Source of the DNA: Pseudomonas baltica
GTDB taxonomy: Bacteria > Pseudomonadota > Gammaproteobacteria > Pseudomonadales > Pseudomonadaceae
DNA: 64,000 nt
Direction of reading: 5' to 3'
NCBI RefSeq assembly: GCF_014235765.1
Contig: NZ_JACMYH010000006.1
Coordinates: forward strand, 1-64,000
Shown here: positions 46,137-54,771 of the stretch, one piece after another
Numbering within the stretch: position 1 is the stretch's first letter
How the letters are laid out: the number at the start of each line of letters is the position of its first letter
Translations under genes and position numbers: made by a program
The notes under the pieces: model-generated
Database searches by the model: none
Told to the model about the DNA's origin: nothing
Seen by the model: the letters and a program-made list of their open reading frames with translations, nothing else

Positions 46137-47606
46137 ATGAGTAATGCTCCAGACTTCGTAGTTGTGGAAACTGCCGAACAAGCCGTGGATCGGTTGGCAG
46201 AACTGCACGAACGGGCCACTCGCGCCTTGAGCCAGGCGCTCAAGCGCTACCTCAAGGATCGCAGCGAGCCGGATGCGGCCGAGCGCGATCTGTTTCGCTA
46301 CCCTGAACTGCGCCTGACCTACGCCTATGGCGGCGAACTGCCTGCCATCACCCGAGCCTACGCCAAGGTCAACCTGCCTGGCGTGTACTCGGTGACCGTG
46401 ACCCAGCCGGCCGCCTTCCGCGGTTATCTGCTGGACCAGTTGCGGCCGCTGATGCGCGACTTCGCGGTCACCATCGAAGTCGGCGTCAGCGAGCAGAACA
46501 TTCCCTATCCCTATGTCGTCGACCAGGGCGACGAGCTGGCCGGCAGCGGTGTGACCGCGGCCGCTCTGGCGCGGGTGTTCCCCAGTACCGACCTGTCTGC
46601 CGCCACCGACGGCATCGCCGACGGCCTGTACGACTGGGCCACGGCTGATCCGCTGCCGTTGGCGCTGTTCGACGCCGCGCGGGTGGATTTCTCCCTGCGT
46701 CGCCTGATCCACTACACCGGCAGCGACTGGAAGCACGTGCAGCCGTGGATCCTGTTGACCAACTACCACCGCTACGTCGACCAGTTCGTCACCCACGGCC
46801 TGGAACAGCTGTGCAACGACCCGCGCTTCGTGCGCTTGGTGATGCCCGGCAATGTGATCATCGAAAAGAGCATGGACAACGGTGAGGCCCAGGCGCTGGT
46901 GGCCAGCGTGGTATGGCACCGCTATCAGATGCCGGCGTATCACCTGATTGCCGAGGACGGCGACGGCGTGACCCTGGTGAACATCGGCGTCGGCCCTTCG
47001 AACGCCAAGAACATCACCGACCACCTGGCCGTGCTGCGTCCGCATTGCTGGCTGATGATCGGCCACTGCGGTGGCCTGCGACAGTCGCAGACCATCGGCG
47101 ACTATGTGCTGGCCCACGCCTACATGCGCCAGGACGGTATTCTCGATCGGGTCCTGCCACCGAACATTCCCATTCCGGCCCTGGCCGAAGTGCAGCTGGC
47201 ATTGCAGGAAGCGGCGGCGCAGGTCACCGGCGAGCGTGGCGACGACCTCAAGAAGCGCCTGCGCACCGGCACCGTGCTGACCTACGATGACCGCAACTGG
47301 GAACTGCGCTGGGCCCAGGAGCGACCGCTGATCAACCTGTCGCGCGCCGTTGCGGTGGACATGGAAAGCGGCACCATTGCCGCCCAGGGTTACCGCCTGC
47401 GGGTGCCGTACGGCACTCTGCTGTGCGTGTCGGACAAGCCTTTGCACAGTGAGATCAAACTGCCGGGCTCGGCTAACGCGTTCTACAACCGCGCGGTCAG
47501 CCAGCATCTCAACATCGGCATCACGGCCTTGAACCTGCTGCGCAACCAGCTCAACTCGCTGCACTCGCGCAAGCTGCGCAGCTTCGACGAGCCGCCGTTC
47601 CGCTGA
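46137..47606 (+). CDS. amn: AMP nucleosidase
   Basis: 489 residues from the ATG at 46137 (MSNAPDFVVVETAEQAVDRL). An N-terminal regulatory domain precedes a phosphorylase-like catalytic domain (VNIGVGPSNAKNITDHLAVL, CWLMIGHCGGLRQSQTIGDY, AVDMESGTIAAQGYRLRVPY). Amn hydrolyses AMP to adenine and ribose 5-phosphate and helps adjust adenylate pools. A close neighbour of ladS in this genus. Confidence 0.95.
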   Translation: MSNAPDFVVVETAEQAVDRLAELHERATRALSQALKRYLKDRSEPDAAERDLFRYPELRLTYAYGGELPAITRAYAKVNLPGVYSVTVTQPAAFRGYLLDQLRPLMRDFAVTIEVGVSEQNIPYPYVVDQGDELAGSGVTAAALARVFPSTDLSAATDGIADGLYDWATADPLPLALFDAARVDFSLRRLIHYTGSDWKHVQPWILLTNYHRYVDQFVTHGLEQLCNDPRFVRLVMPGNVIIEKSMDNGEAQALVASVVWHRYQMPAYHLIAEDGDGVTLVNIGVGPSNAKNITDHLAVLRPHCWLMIGHCGGLRQSQTIGDYVLAHAYMRQDGILDRVLPPNIPIPALAEVQLALQEAAAQVTGERGDDLKKRLRTGTVLTYDDRNWELRWAQERPLINLSRAVAVDMESGTIAAQGYRLRVPYGTLLCVSDKPLHSEIKLPGSANAFYNRAVSQHLNIGITALNLLRNQLNSLHSRKLRSFDEPPFR

Positions 47607-47673
47607 CAGGTTTGCCGTGGCTGGCAAGGGCCTCTAGCATGAGCGCCCTTGCCAGCCCGAAAGCCGCTTCGTC

Positions 47674-48291
47674 ATGCCTCTTCCTCCTCGCTCCAACAAA
47701 CGTCCACCCACCAGCGGCCGCCGTGTGGCCAAAGCCCCGCCGGCCCAGCCGCGGCTGCTGCTGTTCAACAAACCGTTCGATGTGCTGACCCAGTTCAGCG
47801 ACGGTGAAGGGCGGGCGACGCTGAAGGATTTCATCGACATTGCCGGGGTCTATCCGGCCGGTCGCCTGGACCGTGACAGCGAGGGGCTGCTGTTGCTGAC
47901 CAACGACGGCCAGTTGCAGGCGCGCATTGCCGACCCGAAGCACAAGCTGGCCAAGACCTATTGGGTGCAGGTGGAAGGCGTACCCGACGAAGAGCAGTTG
48001 CAGCGTCTGCGCACCGGGGTCGAGCTCAACGATGGCATGACCCTGCCGGCGCAAGCGCGGCTGCTGGACGAGCCGGACCTGTGGCCGCGCGATCCGCCCG
48101 TGCGCTTTCGCAAGAGCATACCGACCCATTGGCTGGAGCTGGTGATCAAGGAGGGGCGCAACCGTCAGGTGCGGCGCATGACGGCGGCGGTGGGCCTGCC
48201 GACCCTGCGCCTGGTGCGGGTGCGCATCGGCGACTGGAGCCTCGAGGGCCTGGGGCAGGGCGAGTGGCGCGAGGTGCCGGCCAGTCTCTAG
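47674..48291 (+). CDS. rluE: 23S rRNA pseudouridine synthase, RluE type
   Basis: 205 residues. A basic N-terminus, then the RsuA/RluB/E/F fold: LLLFNKPFDVLTQFSD, the catalytic Asp in AGRLDRDSEGLLLLTNDG, KLAKTYWVQVEG and IKEGRNRQVRRMTAAVGLP. There is no S4 domain, as in RluE, which modifies U2457. The exact target position is by analogy. Confidence 0.88.
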   Translation: MPLPPRSNKRPPTSGRRVAKAPPAQPRLLLFNKPFDVLTQFSDGEGRATLKDFIDIAGVYPAGRLDRDSEGLLLLTNDGQLQARIADPKHKLAKTYWVQVEGVPDEEQLQRLRTGVELNDGMTLPAQARLLDEPDLWPRDPPVRFRKSIPTHWLELVIKEGRNRQVRRMTAAVGLPTLRLVRVRIGDWSLEGLGQGEWREVPASL

Positions 48292-48301
48292 CCGGCCTGT
48301 C

Positions 48302-48500
48302 CCCCTGTGGGAGGGGTTCTGCCCGCGAAGGTGTCTCAGGGCTGTAGCCGGCCTGCACCCCTGTGGGAGGGGTTCTACCCGCGAAGGTGTTTCAGGTCTG
48401 TAGCCGGCCTGCACCCCTGTGGGAGCGGGTTCTACCCGCGAAGGTGTTTCAGGTCTGTGCCGGCCTGCACCCCTGTGGGAGCGGGTTCTACCCGCGAAGG
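48302..48500. repeat. Array of four GTGGGAGCGGGTT repeats, period 56 bp
   Basis: The core CTGTGGGAG(C)GGGTTCTACC with CGCGAAGG starts at 48305, 48361, 48417 and 48473, exactly 56 bases apart. The intervening sequence (TGTTTCAGGTCTGTAGCCGG with CCTGCACCC) is also repeated. It lies between rluE and the Lrp gene. Confidence 0.9.
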
Positions 48501-48528
48501 AGCTTCAAGTCTGGCTCAGGCCTGAAGC

Positions 48529-49005
48529 TCAGCGTAGATGGGTCAACGGCAGTTCAGTGCTGGCCATGACCTGGTTGAGAACGAAGCTGGAACGCACGCT
48601 GGTGACGCCCTCGATCCGCGTCAGGTGGCCCAGCAGCAGCTTCTGGTAGTGGTCCATGTCCGGCACCACCACCTTGAGCTGGTAGTCGGCATCCATTCCG
48701 GTCACCAGGCTGCATTCGAGTACCTGAGGCAGGCCGCGAATCGCCGCTTCGAAGGTTTCGAAGCGTTCCGGCGTATGCCGGTCCATGCCGATCAGCACGT
48801 AGGCCGTCAGGCTCAACCCCAGCTTCTTGCGGTCCAGCAGGGCGACCTGACGAGAAATGTAGCCGTCGTCTTCGAGCTGCTTGACGCGCCGTGAGCAGGG
48901 CGACGGAGAGAGACCGATGCGTTCGGCCAGTTCCTGGTTGGAAATGCGCGCGTCACGCTGCAGTTCCGCCAGAATGCTCAGGTCATAGCGATCAAGCTTG
49001 CTCAT
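48529..49005 (-). CDS. Lrp/AsnC family transcriptional regulator
   Basis: 158 residues from the ATG at 49005, with AAGGCAG upstream. N-terminal winged helix-turn-helix (NQELAERIGLSPSPCSRRVK, near residues 23-42) and C-terminal ligand-binding RAM domain (ECSLVTGMDADYQLKVVVPD). Lrp-type regulators respond to amino acids. The target is unknown; it is divergent from a 472-base gap holding an orphan terminator. Confidence 0.93.
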   Translation of the reverse strand: MSKLDRYDLSILAELQRDARISNQELAERIGLSPSPCSRRVKQLEDDGYISRQVALLDRKKLGLSLTAYVLIGMDRHTPERFETFEAAIRGLPQVLECSLVTGMDADYQLKVVVPDMDHYQKLLLGHLTRIEGVTSVRSSFVLNQVMASTELPLTHLR

Positions 49006-49292
49006 CAAATCTGCCTTCGTGTTTTGCGTTGCGGCAAATTATCTATCCGAAGGCAAAAATTGCGCAAGTGCTGTGTAAATCAGCAATGTTCGCAATCGGC
49101 TGCTGCGCCCGTGGCGCTATTGTTATTCACAGAATCACTGCCCGGACACACGTCCACTGCGATCCGCTGAATCAAGCGAATTGCGGCCACCGCCCCCACC
49201 GGGGTCGCGCTGGCCCCCGAGCTGCATGCGGCCCAGAAGGCAGCGTGAGGTGAGCCGACGTCACAAGCGTCGAGCAAGGACACAGTTTCGCG
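49006..49292. other. Long leader region, possible small RNA or leader peptide
   Basis: No protein gene is convincing here. Plus-strand bases from about 49161 encode the short stretch IAATAPTGVALAPELHAAQK in a frame with no standard start, then TGA. The stretch is followed by the strong terminator at 49293. No clear -35/-10 pair could be fixed. The remaining part up to 49477 shows nothing else except the AGGAAC-type ribosome binding site of the next gene. Confidence 0.3.
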
Positions 49293-49321
49293 AGAGGAGG
49301 CCTATGGGTCTCCTCTTTTTT
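49293..49321 (+). terminator. Strong orphan intrinsic terminator, plus strand
   Basis: AGAGGAG (49293-49299) pairs with CTCCTCT (49310-49316), followed by a six-base T run to 49321. The nearest annotated gene upstream is on the opposite strand, so the terminator ends an unidentified plus-strand transcript. Confidence 0.75.
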
Positions 49322-49477
49322 CGTCTGCGAAATGTATGCGACCGGTGCCTGGCGTGCGGTCATGAACGCGCGGTACGTGCCGATATCCTTTGCAGGCACC
49401 TGACGGGATCTTCACAGAACCGCGTTGGGGTTTGTCAGTCTGATACTGGGTCGCCCCCTTTTTCTACGAGGAACAGC

Positions 49478-50533
49478 ATGAACTTGCCCCTATGGCGTAT
49501 GGCCGGTGTCGCTGTGCTCTGCCTGGCTGTGGGCGCGCCTGCGTATGCGGAAGGCCCGCAAGACCAGTTGCGCGGCAGTTCCAACGGTGGCCAGCGTGGG
49601 CAGGGAGGGGGTAATGCCGGGCCTGGGCAGCCGCAAGGCGGTGGGCAGTACCGTCCGCCGCCGGGTGGCAATCAGGGTCAGTGGCAGGGGCGACCGCCGC
49701 AAGGCAATCAGGGCAATCAGGGCCAGTGGCAGGGACGACCCGGTGGCGGCAGCCAGAACCAGTGGCAAGGCAACCGGCCGGAGCAGGGTCGCCCAGAACA
49801 AGGTCACCCGGATCAGGGTCGCCCGGATCAGGGTCGTCCCGAAGGTGGCCAGCAGGACAATCGGCCGCCGATCATCGGCAAGCCCGATGCAGTGCGCCAG
49901 ACCCAGGCGCCGCTGCGCGGCAGTTATCCAGACCTGCGGCGCGACAACGACAGGCGCTGGGAGGGCGGTCGAGACCGTTGGCCCGGCGAGCACGGTGGCG
50001 GCTGGGGCCCCGGCCCGCAGTACCGTCCGGGGCAGGTGATTGATCGCTTCCCCGGCCAGAATTATCGCGTGCCGTATCGGGGGCAGGATTATTACTACTC
50101 GGGTGGGTACTGGTATCGACCGCAGGGTCCGCGGTACGTGGTGATCGAGCCGCCGCGCGGCGTTCGGGTACGCGTCTTGCCCGACTACGCCCAGCGCATG
50201 TGGATCGGCAGTTCCGTGTTCTTTGTCGCGGCCGGCACTTACTATCAATGGGCCGACAATACCCAGGAATACGTGGTGGTGAATCCGCCAGTGAATGCCA
50301 GTATCCCGCAGCCAGCCCCGACTTTGACCAACTATGACGTCGCAGCCTATCCGGCCCAGGGTCAGAGTCCGCAGCAGATCGCCCAGGATCAATACGAGTG
50401 CAAGCGCTGGGCTGTCGAACAAAGCCGCTTCGACCCAGCCAGTGCTACCTATGCGCCGTCGCCGGAAGTGGTCAGCGTGTACCGGCAGAGCCTGGCCAAT
50501 TGCTTCGCGTCACGTGGGTACACGGTGAATTGA
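49478..50533 (+). CDS. Secreted low-complexity protein, DUF6515-like
   Basis: 351 residues from ATG 49478 with GAGGAAC upstream. Signal peptide to AYA (residue 24). Residues 34-130 are Gly/Gln/Pro/Arg-rich with short repeats (NQGQWQGRPP, RPEQG, HPDQG, RPDQG). A conserved globular region follows: GQDYYYSGGYWYRPQGPRYV, then VFFVAAGTYYQWADNTQEYV and a final Cys-containing segment (QYECKRWAVEQSRFDP). The YYYSGG-YW / RYVVIEPP-G pattern is that of DUF6515 envelope proteins of unknown role. The repeat part may bind the wall or polysaccharide (inference). Confidence 0.75.
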   Translation: MNLPLWRMAGVAVLCLAVGAPAYAEGPQDQLRGSSNGGQRGQGGGNAGPGQPQGGGQYRPPPGGNQGQWQGRPPQGNQGNQGQWQGRPGGGSQNQWQGNRPEQGRPEQGHPDQGRPDQGRPEGGQQDNRPPIIGKPDAVRQTQAPLRGSYPDLRRDNDRRWEGGRDRWPGEHGGGWGPGPQYRPGQVIDRFPGQNYRVPYRGQDYYYSGGYWYRPQGPRYVVIEPPRGVRVRVLPDYAQRMWIGSSVFFVAAGTYYQWADNTQEYVVVNPPVNASIPQPAPTLTNYDVAAYPAQGQSPQQIAQDQYECKRWAVEQSRFDPASATYAPSPEVVSVYRQSLANCFASRGYTVN

Positions 50534-50589
50534 TAGGCCTTGCACCTTTGTCAAGGATACCGCGTTCTACCTGACACACCTCCTTCGCC

Positions 50590-50753
50590 GCCGGCGCGGC
50601 TTGCGCCGCTGCTACGGGGACTGCGTTTTGGCTGACATACCGCATTGGCCGCCGACGCGGCTTGCGCCGCTGCTACAGGTATCGCGTTCTGTCGGCACGC
50701 GCATGCGTTTACGTGGTGCCGAGATCCCCTGTAGCAGCGGCGCGAGCCGCGTC
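50590..50753. repeat. Three REP copies, GCGGCTTGCGCCGCTGCTAC type
   Basis: Forward copies lie at about 50590-50619 and 50651-50679 and an inverted copy at 50726-50753 (CCCCTGTAGCAGCGGCGCGA). They are the same type as 1868-2002, between the DUF6515 gene and the cation efflux gene. Confidence 0.85.
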
Positions 50754-50791
50754 CGGGGACACTGCGGTTTTGCAGGCTGACCGCGCTTCTC

Positions 50792-51661
50792 TCAAATGGG
50801 GTCTGCGTGAACCAGCACTTCGGCACGTGGATACCGGCTTTCAATGGCAACTTCCACGCTCTCGCAGATGCCATGGGCCTCGGCCAGCGACAGCTGCCCC
50901 GGCAACTCGAGATGCAACTGCACGAACCAATGATTGCCCGACATGCGCGTGCGCAGGTCATGGGCGCCAAGCACGCCCGGCACATCGCACGCCAGCGCCA
51001 GCATCTGTTCACTGACATCCACTGGCAACTCCTTGTCCATCAGAATCGCCGTGCTTTCGCGAGCGATCTGCACCGCGCTCCACAAGATGTACAGCGCAAT
51101 GCCCAAACCAAAGAAAGCATCCAGCTGCGGCCAACCGTAGCTGGCCAGGACCAGCGCTACCAAAATGCTGCCATTGAGCAGCAGGTCGGAACGGTAGTGC
51201 AGCGAGTCCGCCCGCACGGCGGTCGAACCGGTTTCGCGAACGACCTTGTATTGCAGGGCCAGCAGCGCCACGGTCAGCGCCAGCGAAAGAATCATCACCG
51301 CGATGCCGACCCCGGCCGCGCCCAGCGGCTGCGGGTCCTGCAGCTGTTTCCATGCCTGGTACCCGATCAGCACCGCGCTCGAACCGATGAACAACGCCTG
51401 GGCCATCCCCGCCAGAGCCTCGGCCTTGCCGTGTCCATACCGATGATCGTCATCGGCCGGACGCAGCGCATAGTGCACCGCCAGCAGGTTGAGAAACGAC
51501 GCCGCGCCATCCAGCACCGAATCGGTGAGCCCCGCCAGCAGACTCACCGAACCACTGAGCCACCAGGCAACGGCCTTGGCCACGATGAGAATGCTGGCGA
51601 CCGCCAGTGACGCCCTTGTCGCCAGTCGCAGCAGGCGTGCGTGTTCCTTGCTGGTTGCCAT
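50792..51661 (-). CDS. fieF: Cation diffusion facilitator (FieF-like)
   Basis: 289 residues with about six membrane segments. Metal-site residues are visible: the TDSVLDG motif near residues 46-52 (Asp ligands) and HYRSD near 154-158. The C-terminal cytoplasmic domain (DLRTRMSGNHWFVQLHLELP) is typical of CDF proteins. It exports divalent cations such as Fe2+ or Zn2+ using the proton gradient; which ion is not certain. It starts 9 bases after the small lipoprotein gene on the same strand. Confidence 0.9.
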   Translation of the reverse strand: MATSKEHARLLRLATRASLAVASILIVAKAVAWWLSGSVSLLAGLTDSVLDGAASFLNLLAVHYALRPADDDHRYGHGKAEALAGMAQALFIGSSAVLIGYQAWKQLQDPQPLGAAGVGIAVMILSLALTVALLALQYKVVRETGSTAVRADSLHYRSDLLLNGSILVALVLASYGWPQLDAFFGLGIALYILWSAVQIARESTAILMDKELPVDVSEQMLALACDVPGVLGAHDLRTRMSGNHWFVQLHLELPGQLSLAEAHGICESVEVAIESRYPRAEVLVHADPI

Positions 51662-51670
51662 TACAAATCC

Positions 51671-52090
51671 CTAGATGACCGGCTTCAAGCCATACATGGC
51701 CAGCTGTTCGACGCTGCCGGTGTGCTGGATCAGGCGCGGATCGTCGAGCGGCAGACTGCGGCCCAGCTCGGTTTCCAGGATGGCCTGCAGCTTCAGGTTG
51801 TCGACCTTGCCGTCGCGACCAATCGCATGTTGCAGCTTTTCCGGCGCTACCTGCGCGGTCTTGCCGTCGTTGAGGTAGATCGCGCCGGTGGCGAAGTCCA
51901 CACCGAAGGCAATCAGCCCCGGCAGCACATAGAAGAGGATGCCGATGGCGTCCAGCGCGGCCACCACAGGGTCGATACGCCCTTCGATCTGCCCGCGCCG
52001 ATCCGGCCAGAACAGGGTGCCGCAGGCGGTCAGTTGGGTCACCAGGGCAGCGACAACGGCGCCGCCGATCAAACGTGAAGGAATACGCAT
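51671..52090 (-). CDS. Small lipoprotein, YceK/YidQ-like or unknown
   Basis: 139 residues. Signal peptide with lipobox LTAC (Cys23) followed by GTLFWPDRRGQIEGRIDPVV. There is one more hydrophobic segment (ILFYVLPGLIAFGVDFATGA). The rest is soluble. The family resembles conserved lipoproteins next to a CDF transporter in pseudomonads; no function is known. Confidence 0.75.
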   Translation of the reverse strand: MRIPSRLIGGAVVAALVTQLTACGTLFWPDRRGQIEGRIDPVVAALDAIGILFYVLPGLIAFGVDFATGAIYLNDGKTAQVAPEKLQHAIGRDGKVDNLKLQAILETELGRSLPLDDPRLIQHTGSVEQLAMYGLKPVI

Positions 52091-52256
52091 GGCAATCTCC
52101 GCAGAATAGGCCGCAACGATACAAGCAAATGGTCAAGCCGAGTAGATGGACCTTGTCACCTGAGGGTCGGTTCGCTGACCTTGGCGTGCTATCCATACGT
52201 GCTCGGCGCCTGCACCTCGGAGCGGCGTTATACTTCGCGCCCGACCTGGAGCCTTC

Positions 52257-54764
52257 ATGATCTCGCTACCCATCGACGCCGTCCTGCCTGCCCTGCGCCA
52301 AGCCCTGGCCGAGCGCCATGAAGCGGTGCTCGAAGCCCCGCCCGGCGCGGGCAAGACCACTCGCGTGCCTTTGGCGCTGCTGCACGAGCCTTGGCTGGCC
52401 GGGCAGACCATTCTCATGCTCGAACCGCGGCGCCTGGCCGCGCGGGCGGCGGCGGAGCGGCTGGCCAGTGAGTTGGGCGAACAGGTCGGCGAGACGGTCG
52501 GCTACCGCATTCGGCTGGACAGCAAGGTAGGTCCGAACACCCGTATCGAGGTCGTGACCGAGGGTATTCTTACCCGGCGCTTGCAGGATGATCCGGCGCT
52601 CGAAGGGGTGGGGCTGGTGATCTTCGACGAGTACCACGAACGCAGTCTGGATGCCGACCTCGCGCTGGCCTTGAGCCTCAATGGCCGGGAGCTACTACGC
52701 GACGAGCCGCCGCTGAAGATCCTGCTGATGTCCGCCACCCTGGAAGGCGAGCGCCTGTCGGCATTGCTCGACGATGCCCCGGTATTGCGCAGCGAGGGCC
52801 GCATGTACCCGGTGGATGTGCGCTGGGGGCGGCCTTGGCAGCCGGGTGAGTTCATCGAGCCACGAGTGGTGCAGACCTGCCTCGATGCCCTCGATGAACA
52901 GACTGGCAGCCTGCTGGTGTTCCTGCCGGGCCAGGCCGAGATCCGCCGCGTGCATCAGCAGTTGGCCGAAGCTCTGGCTGGCAATGTGAATGTGCTGCTG
53001 TGCCCGCTGCATGGCGAGCTGGATCTCAATGCCCAGCGCGCCGCCATCGAGCCTGCGCCCGCCGGCAAGCGCAAGGTCGTGCTGGCGACCAACATTGCCG
53101 AAACCAGCCTGACCATCGACGGTGTGCGCGTAGTCATCGACGCCGGCCTGGCGAGGGTGCCGCGTTTCGACCCCGGCAGCGGCATGACCCGCCTGGACAC
53201 CCAGCGCATCTCCCGCGCCAGCGCCACCCAGCGGGCCGGACGGGCAGGGCGTCTGGAGCCGGGCGTGTGTTATCGGTTGTGGTCCGAAGACCAGCACGCC
53301 CAGTTGGCGGCCTACGGCAGCCCGGAAATCCTCCAGGCCGACCTTGCCGGCCTGGCCCTGCAACTGTCACGCTGGGGTGTCGAGCCGGCTCAATTGACCT
53401 GGCTGGACCAGCCGCCCAGCGCGGCGTATGCGCAGGCGCAGGACCTGTTGCTGCGCCTCGGCGCGCGCCTGCCCGACGGCCGTCTCAGCCCCCATGGCCA
53501 AGCCATGGCGCAACTGCCGGCGCACCCGCGCATCGCGCATCTGCTGTTGCGCGGCCACGCTTTGGGCCTCGGCGACATGGCCTGCGATGTCGCAGCATTG
53601 TTAGGTGAACGCGACATTTTGCGCGGTGCCGGTGCCGACCTGCACAGCCGCATTGTGTTGCTGTCCGGCGAGCAGAAGGCCCAGCGCCAGAGCCACGGCG
53701 CCGTGCAACGCATACGGCAGTTGTCCCGGCAGTACCGGGGCTACTTGCGTGGCAGGCCGGCGACGCCGGTCGAGAACCCTGCGCACCCGCGCTGGCTGGG
53801 CTGCCTGCTGGCCCTGGCCTACCCGGATCGCGTGGCGCAGCAGCGTCGCGAAGGCGGCGCCGAGTATCGCCTCGCCAACGGCCGCGCTGCCTTGTTCGGC
53901 GAGGTGGACGGCTTGATGAAACAAGCCTGGATCGTCATCGCCGACCTGGGCAGCCGCCAGGGACAGCGCGAAGAACGTATCTACCTGGCTGCCGAGTTCG
54001 ATCCCGCGTTGTTCGATACGGTGCTGGCCGAACAGGTCAGCCGCGTCGATCACCTGGAATGGGACGAACGTGAAGGTGTGTTGCGCGCCGAACGCCAGCG
54101 CAAGGTCGGTGAACTGATCCTCAGCCGCGAACCCCTGCCTGGGCTGGACGCCGACGCGCGCGCCACCGCGCTGCTTGGGCTGGTGCGGCGCAAGGGCTTG
54201 GAGCTGCTGCCCTGGACCCCGGAACTGCGCCAGTGGCAGGCGCGGGTCGCGCTGCTGCGCGCGCTGGACACCCAGAACCCTTGGCCGGACGTCAGCGACG
54301 CGGCGTTGTTGCAGCAGCTGGAACACTGGCTGCAGCCCTACCTGGGCAAGGTCACACGCCTCAGCCATTTCGGCCAGCTCGACCTGTCTTCCATCCTGCG
54401 CAACAGCTTGCCCTGGCCGCTGCCACAGAAACTCGACGAGCTGGCGCCAACCCACATCGCCGTGCCATCGGGGTCGTCGGTGCGCCTGGACTACAGCGAG
54501 CAACCGCCAATTCTGGCGGTGCGTTTGCAGGAGCTGTTCGGCCTGGCTGAAACCCCGCGCATCGCCGGTGGGCGGCAGGTGGTGAAACTGCACCTGCTGT
54601 CTCCGGCGCGGCGGCCGGTGCAGGTGACCCAGGACCTGGCGAGTTTCTGGGCCAACACCTACGAGGAAGTGAAAAAGGATTTGAAGGGGCGGTATCCAAA
54701 GCATTATTGGCCGGATAACCCCCTGGTGGCCGAACCGACCGCCCGCATCAAACCCCGCAAGTAA
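52257..54764 (+). CDS. hrpB: ATP-dependent RNA helicase HrpB
   Basis: 835 residues from the ATG at 52257 with GGAG 7 bases upstream. DEAH-box motifs in order: APPGAGKTTRVPLALL, EPRRLAARAAAERLA, FDEYHERSLDADLAL (DEYH in place of DEFH), LLMSATLEG, ATNIAETSLTIDGVRVVIDA and ATQRAGRAGRLEPGVCYRL. The C-terminal HrpB domain follows. HrpB is a DEAH-box helicase of poorly known role. The gene ends 8 bases before the OprD stop (convergent). Confidence 0.95.
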   Translation: MISLPIDAVLPALRQALAERHEAVLEAPPGAGKTTRVPLALLHEPWLAGQTILMLEPRRLAARAAAERLASELGEQVGETVGYRIRLDSKVGPNTRIEVVTEGILTRRLQDDPALEGVGLVIFDEYHERSLDADLALALSLNGRELLRDEPPLKILLMSATLEGERLSALLDDAPVLRSEGRMYPVDVRWGRPWQPGEFIEPRVVQTCLDALDEQTGSLLVFLPGQAEIRRVHQQLAEALAGNVNVLLCPLHGELDLNAQRAAIEPAPAGKRKVVLATNIAETSLTIDGVRVVIDAGLARVPRFDPGSGMTRLDTQRISRASATQRAGRAGRLEPGVCYRLWSEDQHAQLAAYGSPEILQADLAGLALQLSRWGVEPAQLTWLDQPPSAAYAQAQDLLLRLGARLPDGRLSPHGQAMAQLPAHPRIAHLLLRGHALGLGDMACDVAALLGERDILRGAGADLHSRIVLLSGEQKAQRQSHGAVQRIRQLSRQYRGYLRGRPATPVENPAHPRWLGCLLALAYPDRVAQQRREGGAEYRLANGRAALFGEVDGLMKQAWIVIADLGSRQGQREERIYLAAEFDPALFDTVLAEQVSRVDHLEWDEREGVLRAERQRKVGELILSREPLPGLDADARATALLGLVRRKGLELLPWTPELRQWQARVALLRALDTQNPWPDVSDAALLQQLEHWLQPYLGKVTRLSHFGQLDLSSILRNSLPWPLPQKLDELAPTHIAVPSGSSVRLDYSEQPPILAVRLQELFGLAETPRIAGGRQVVKLHLLSPARRPVQVTQDLASFWANTYEEVKKDLKGRYPKHYWPDNPLVAEPTARIKPRK

Positions 54765-54771
54765 ATCCCAC

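Noticed and set aside
48302..48500. Regular repeats as a CRISPR array
   Set aside because: The sequence between cores is itself repeated, so there are no unique spacers; no cas gene is nearby.
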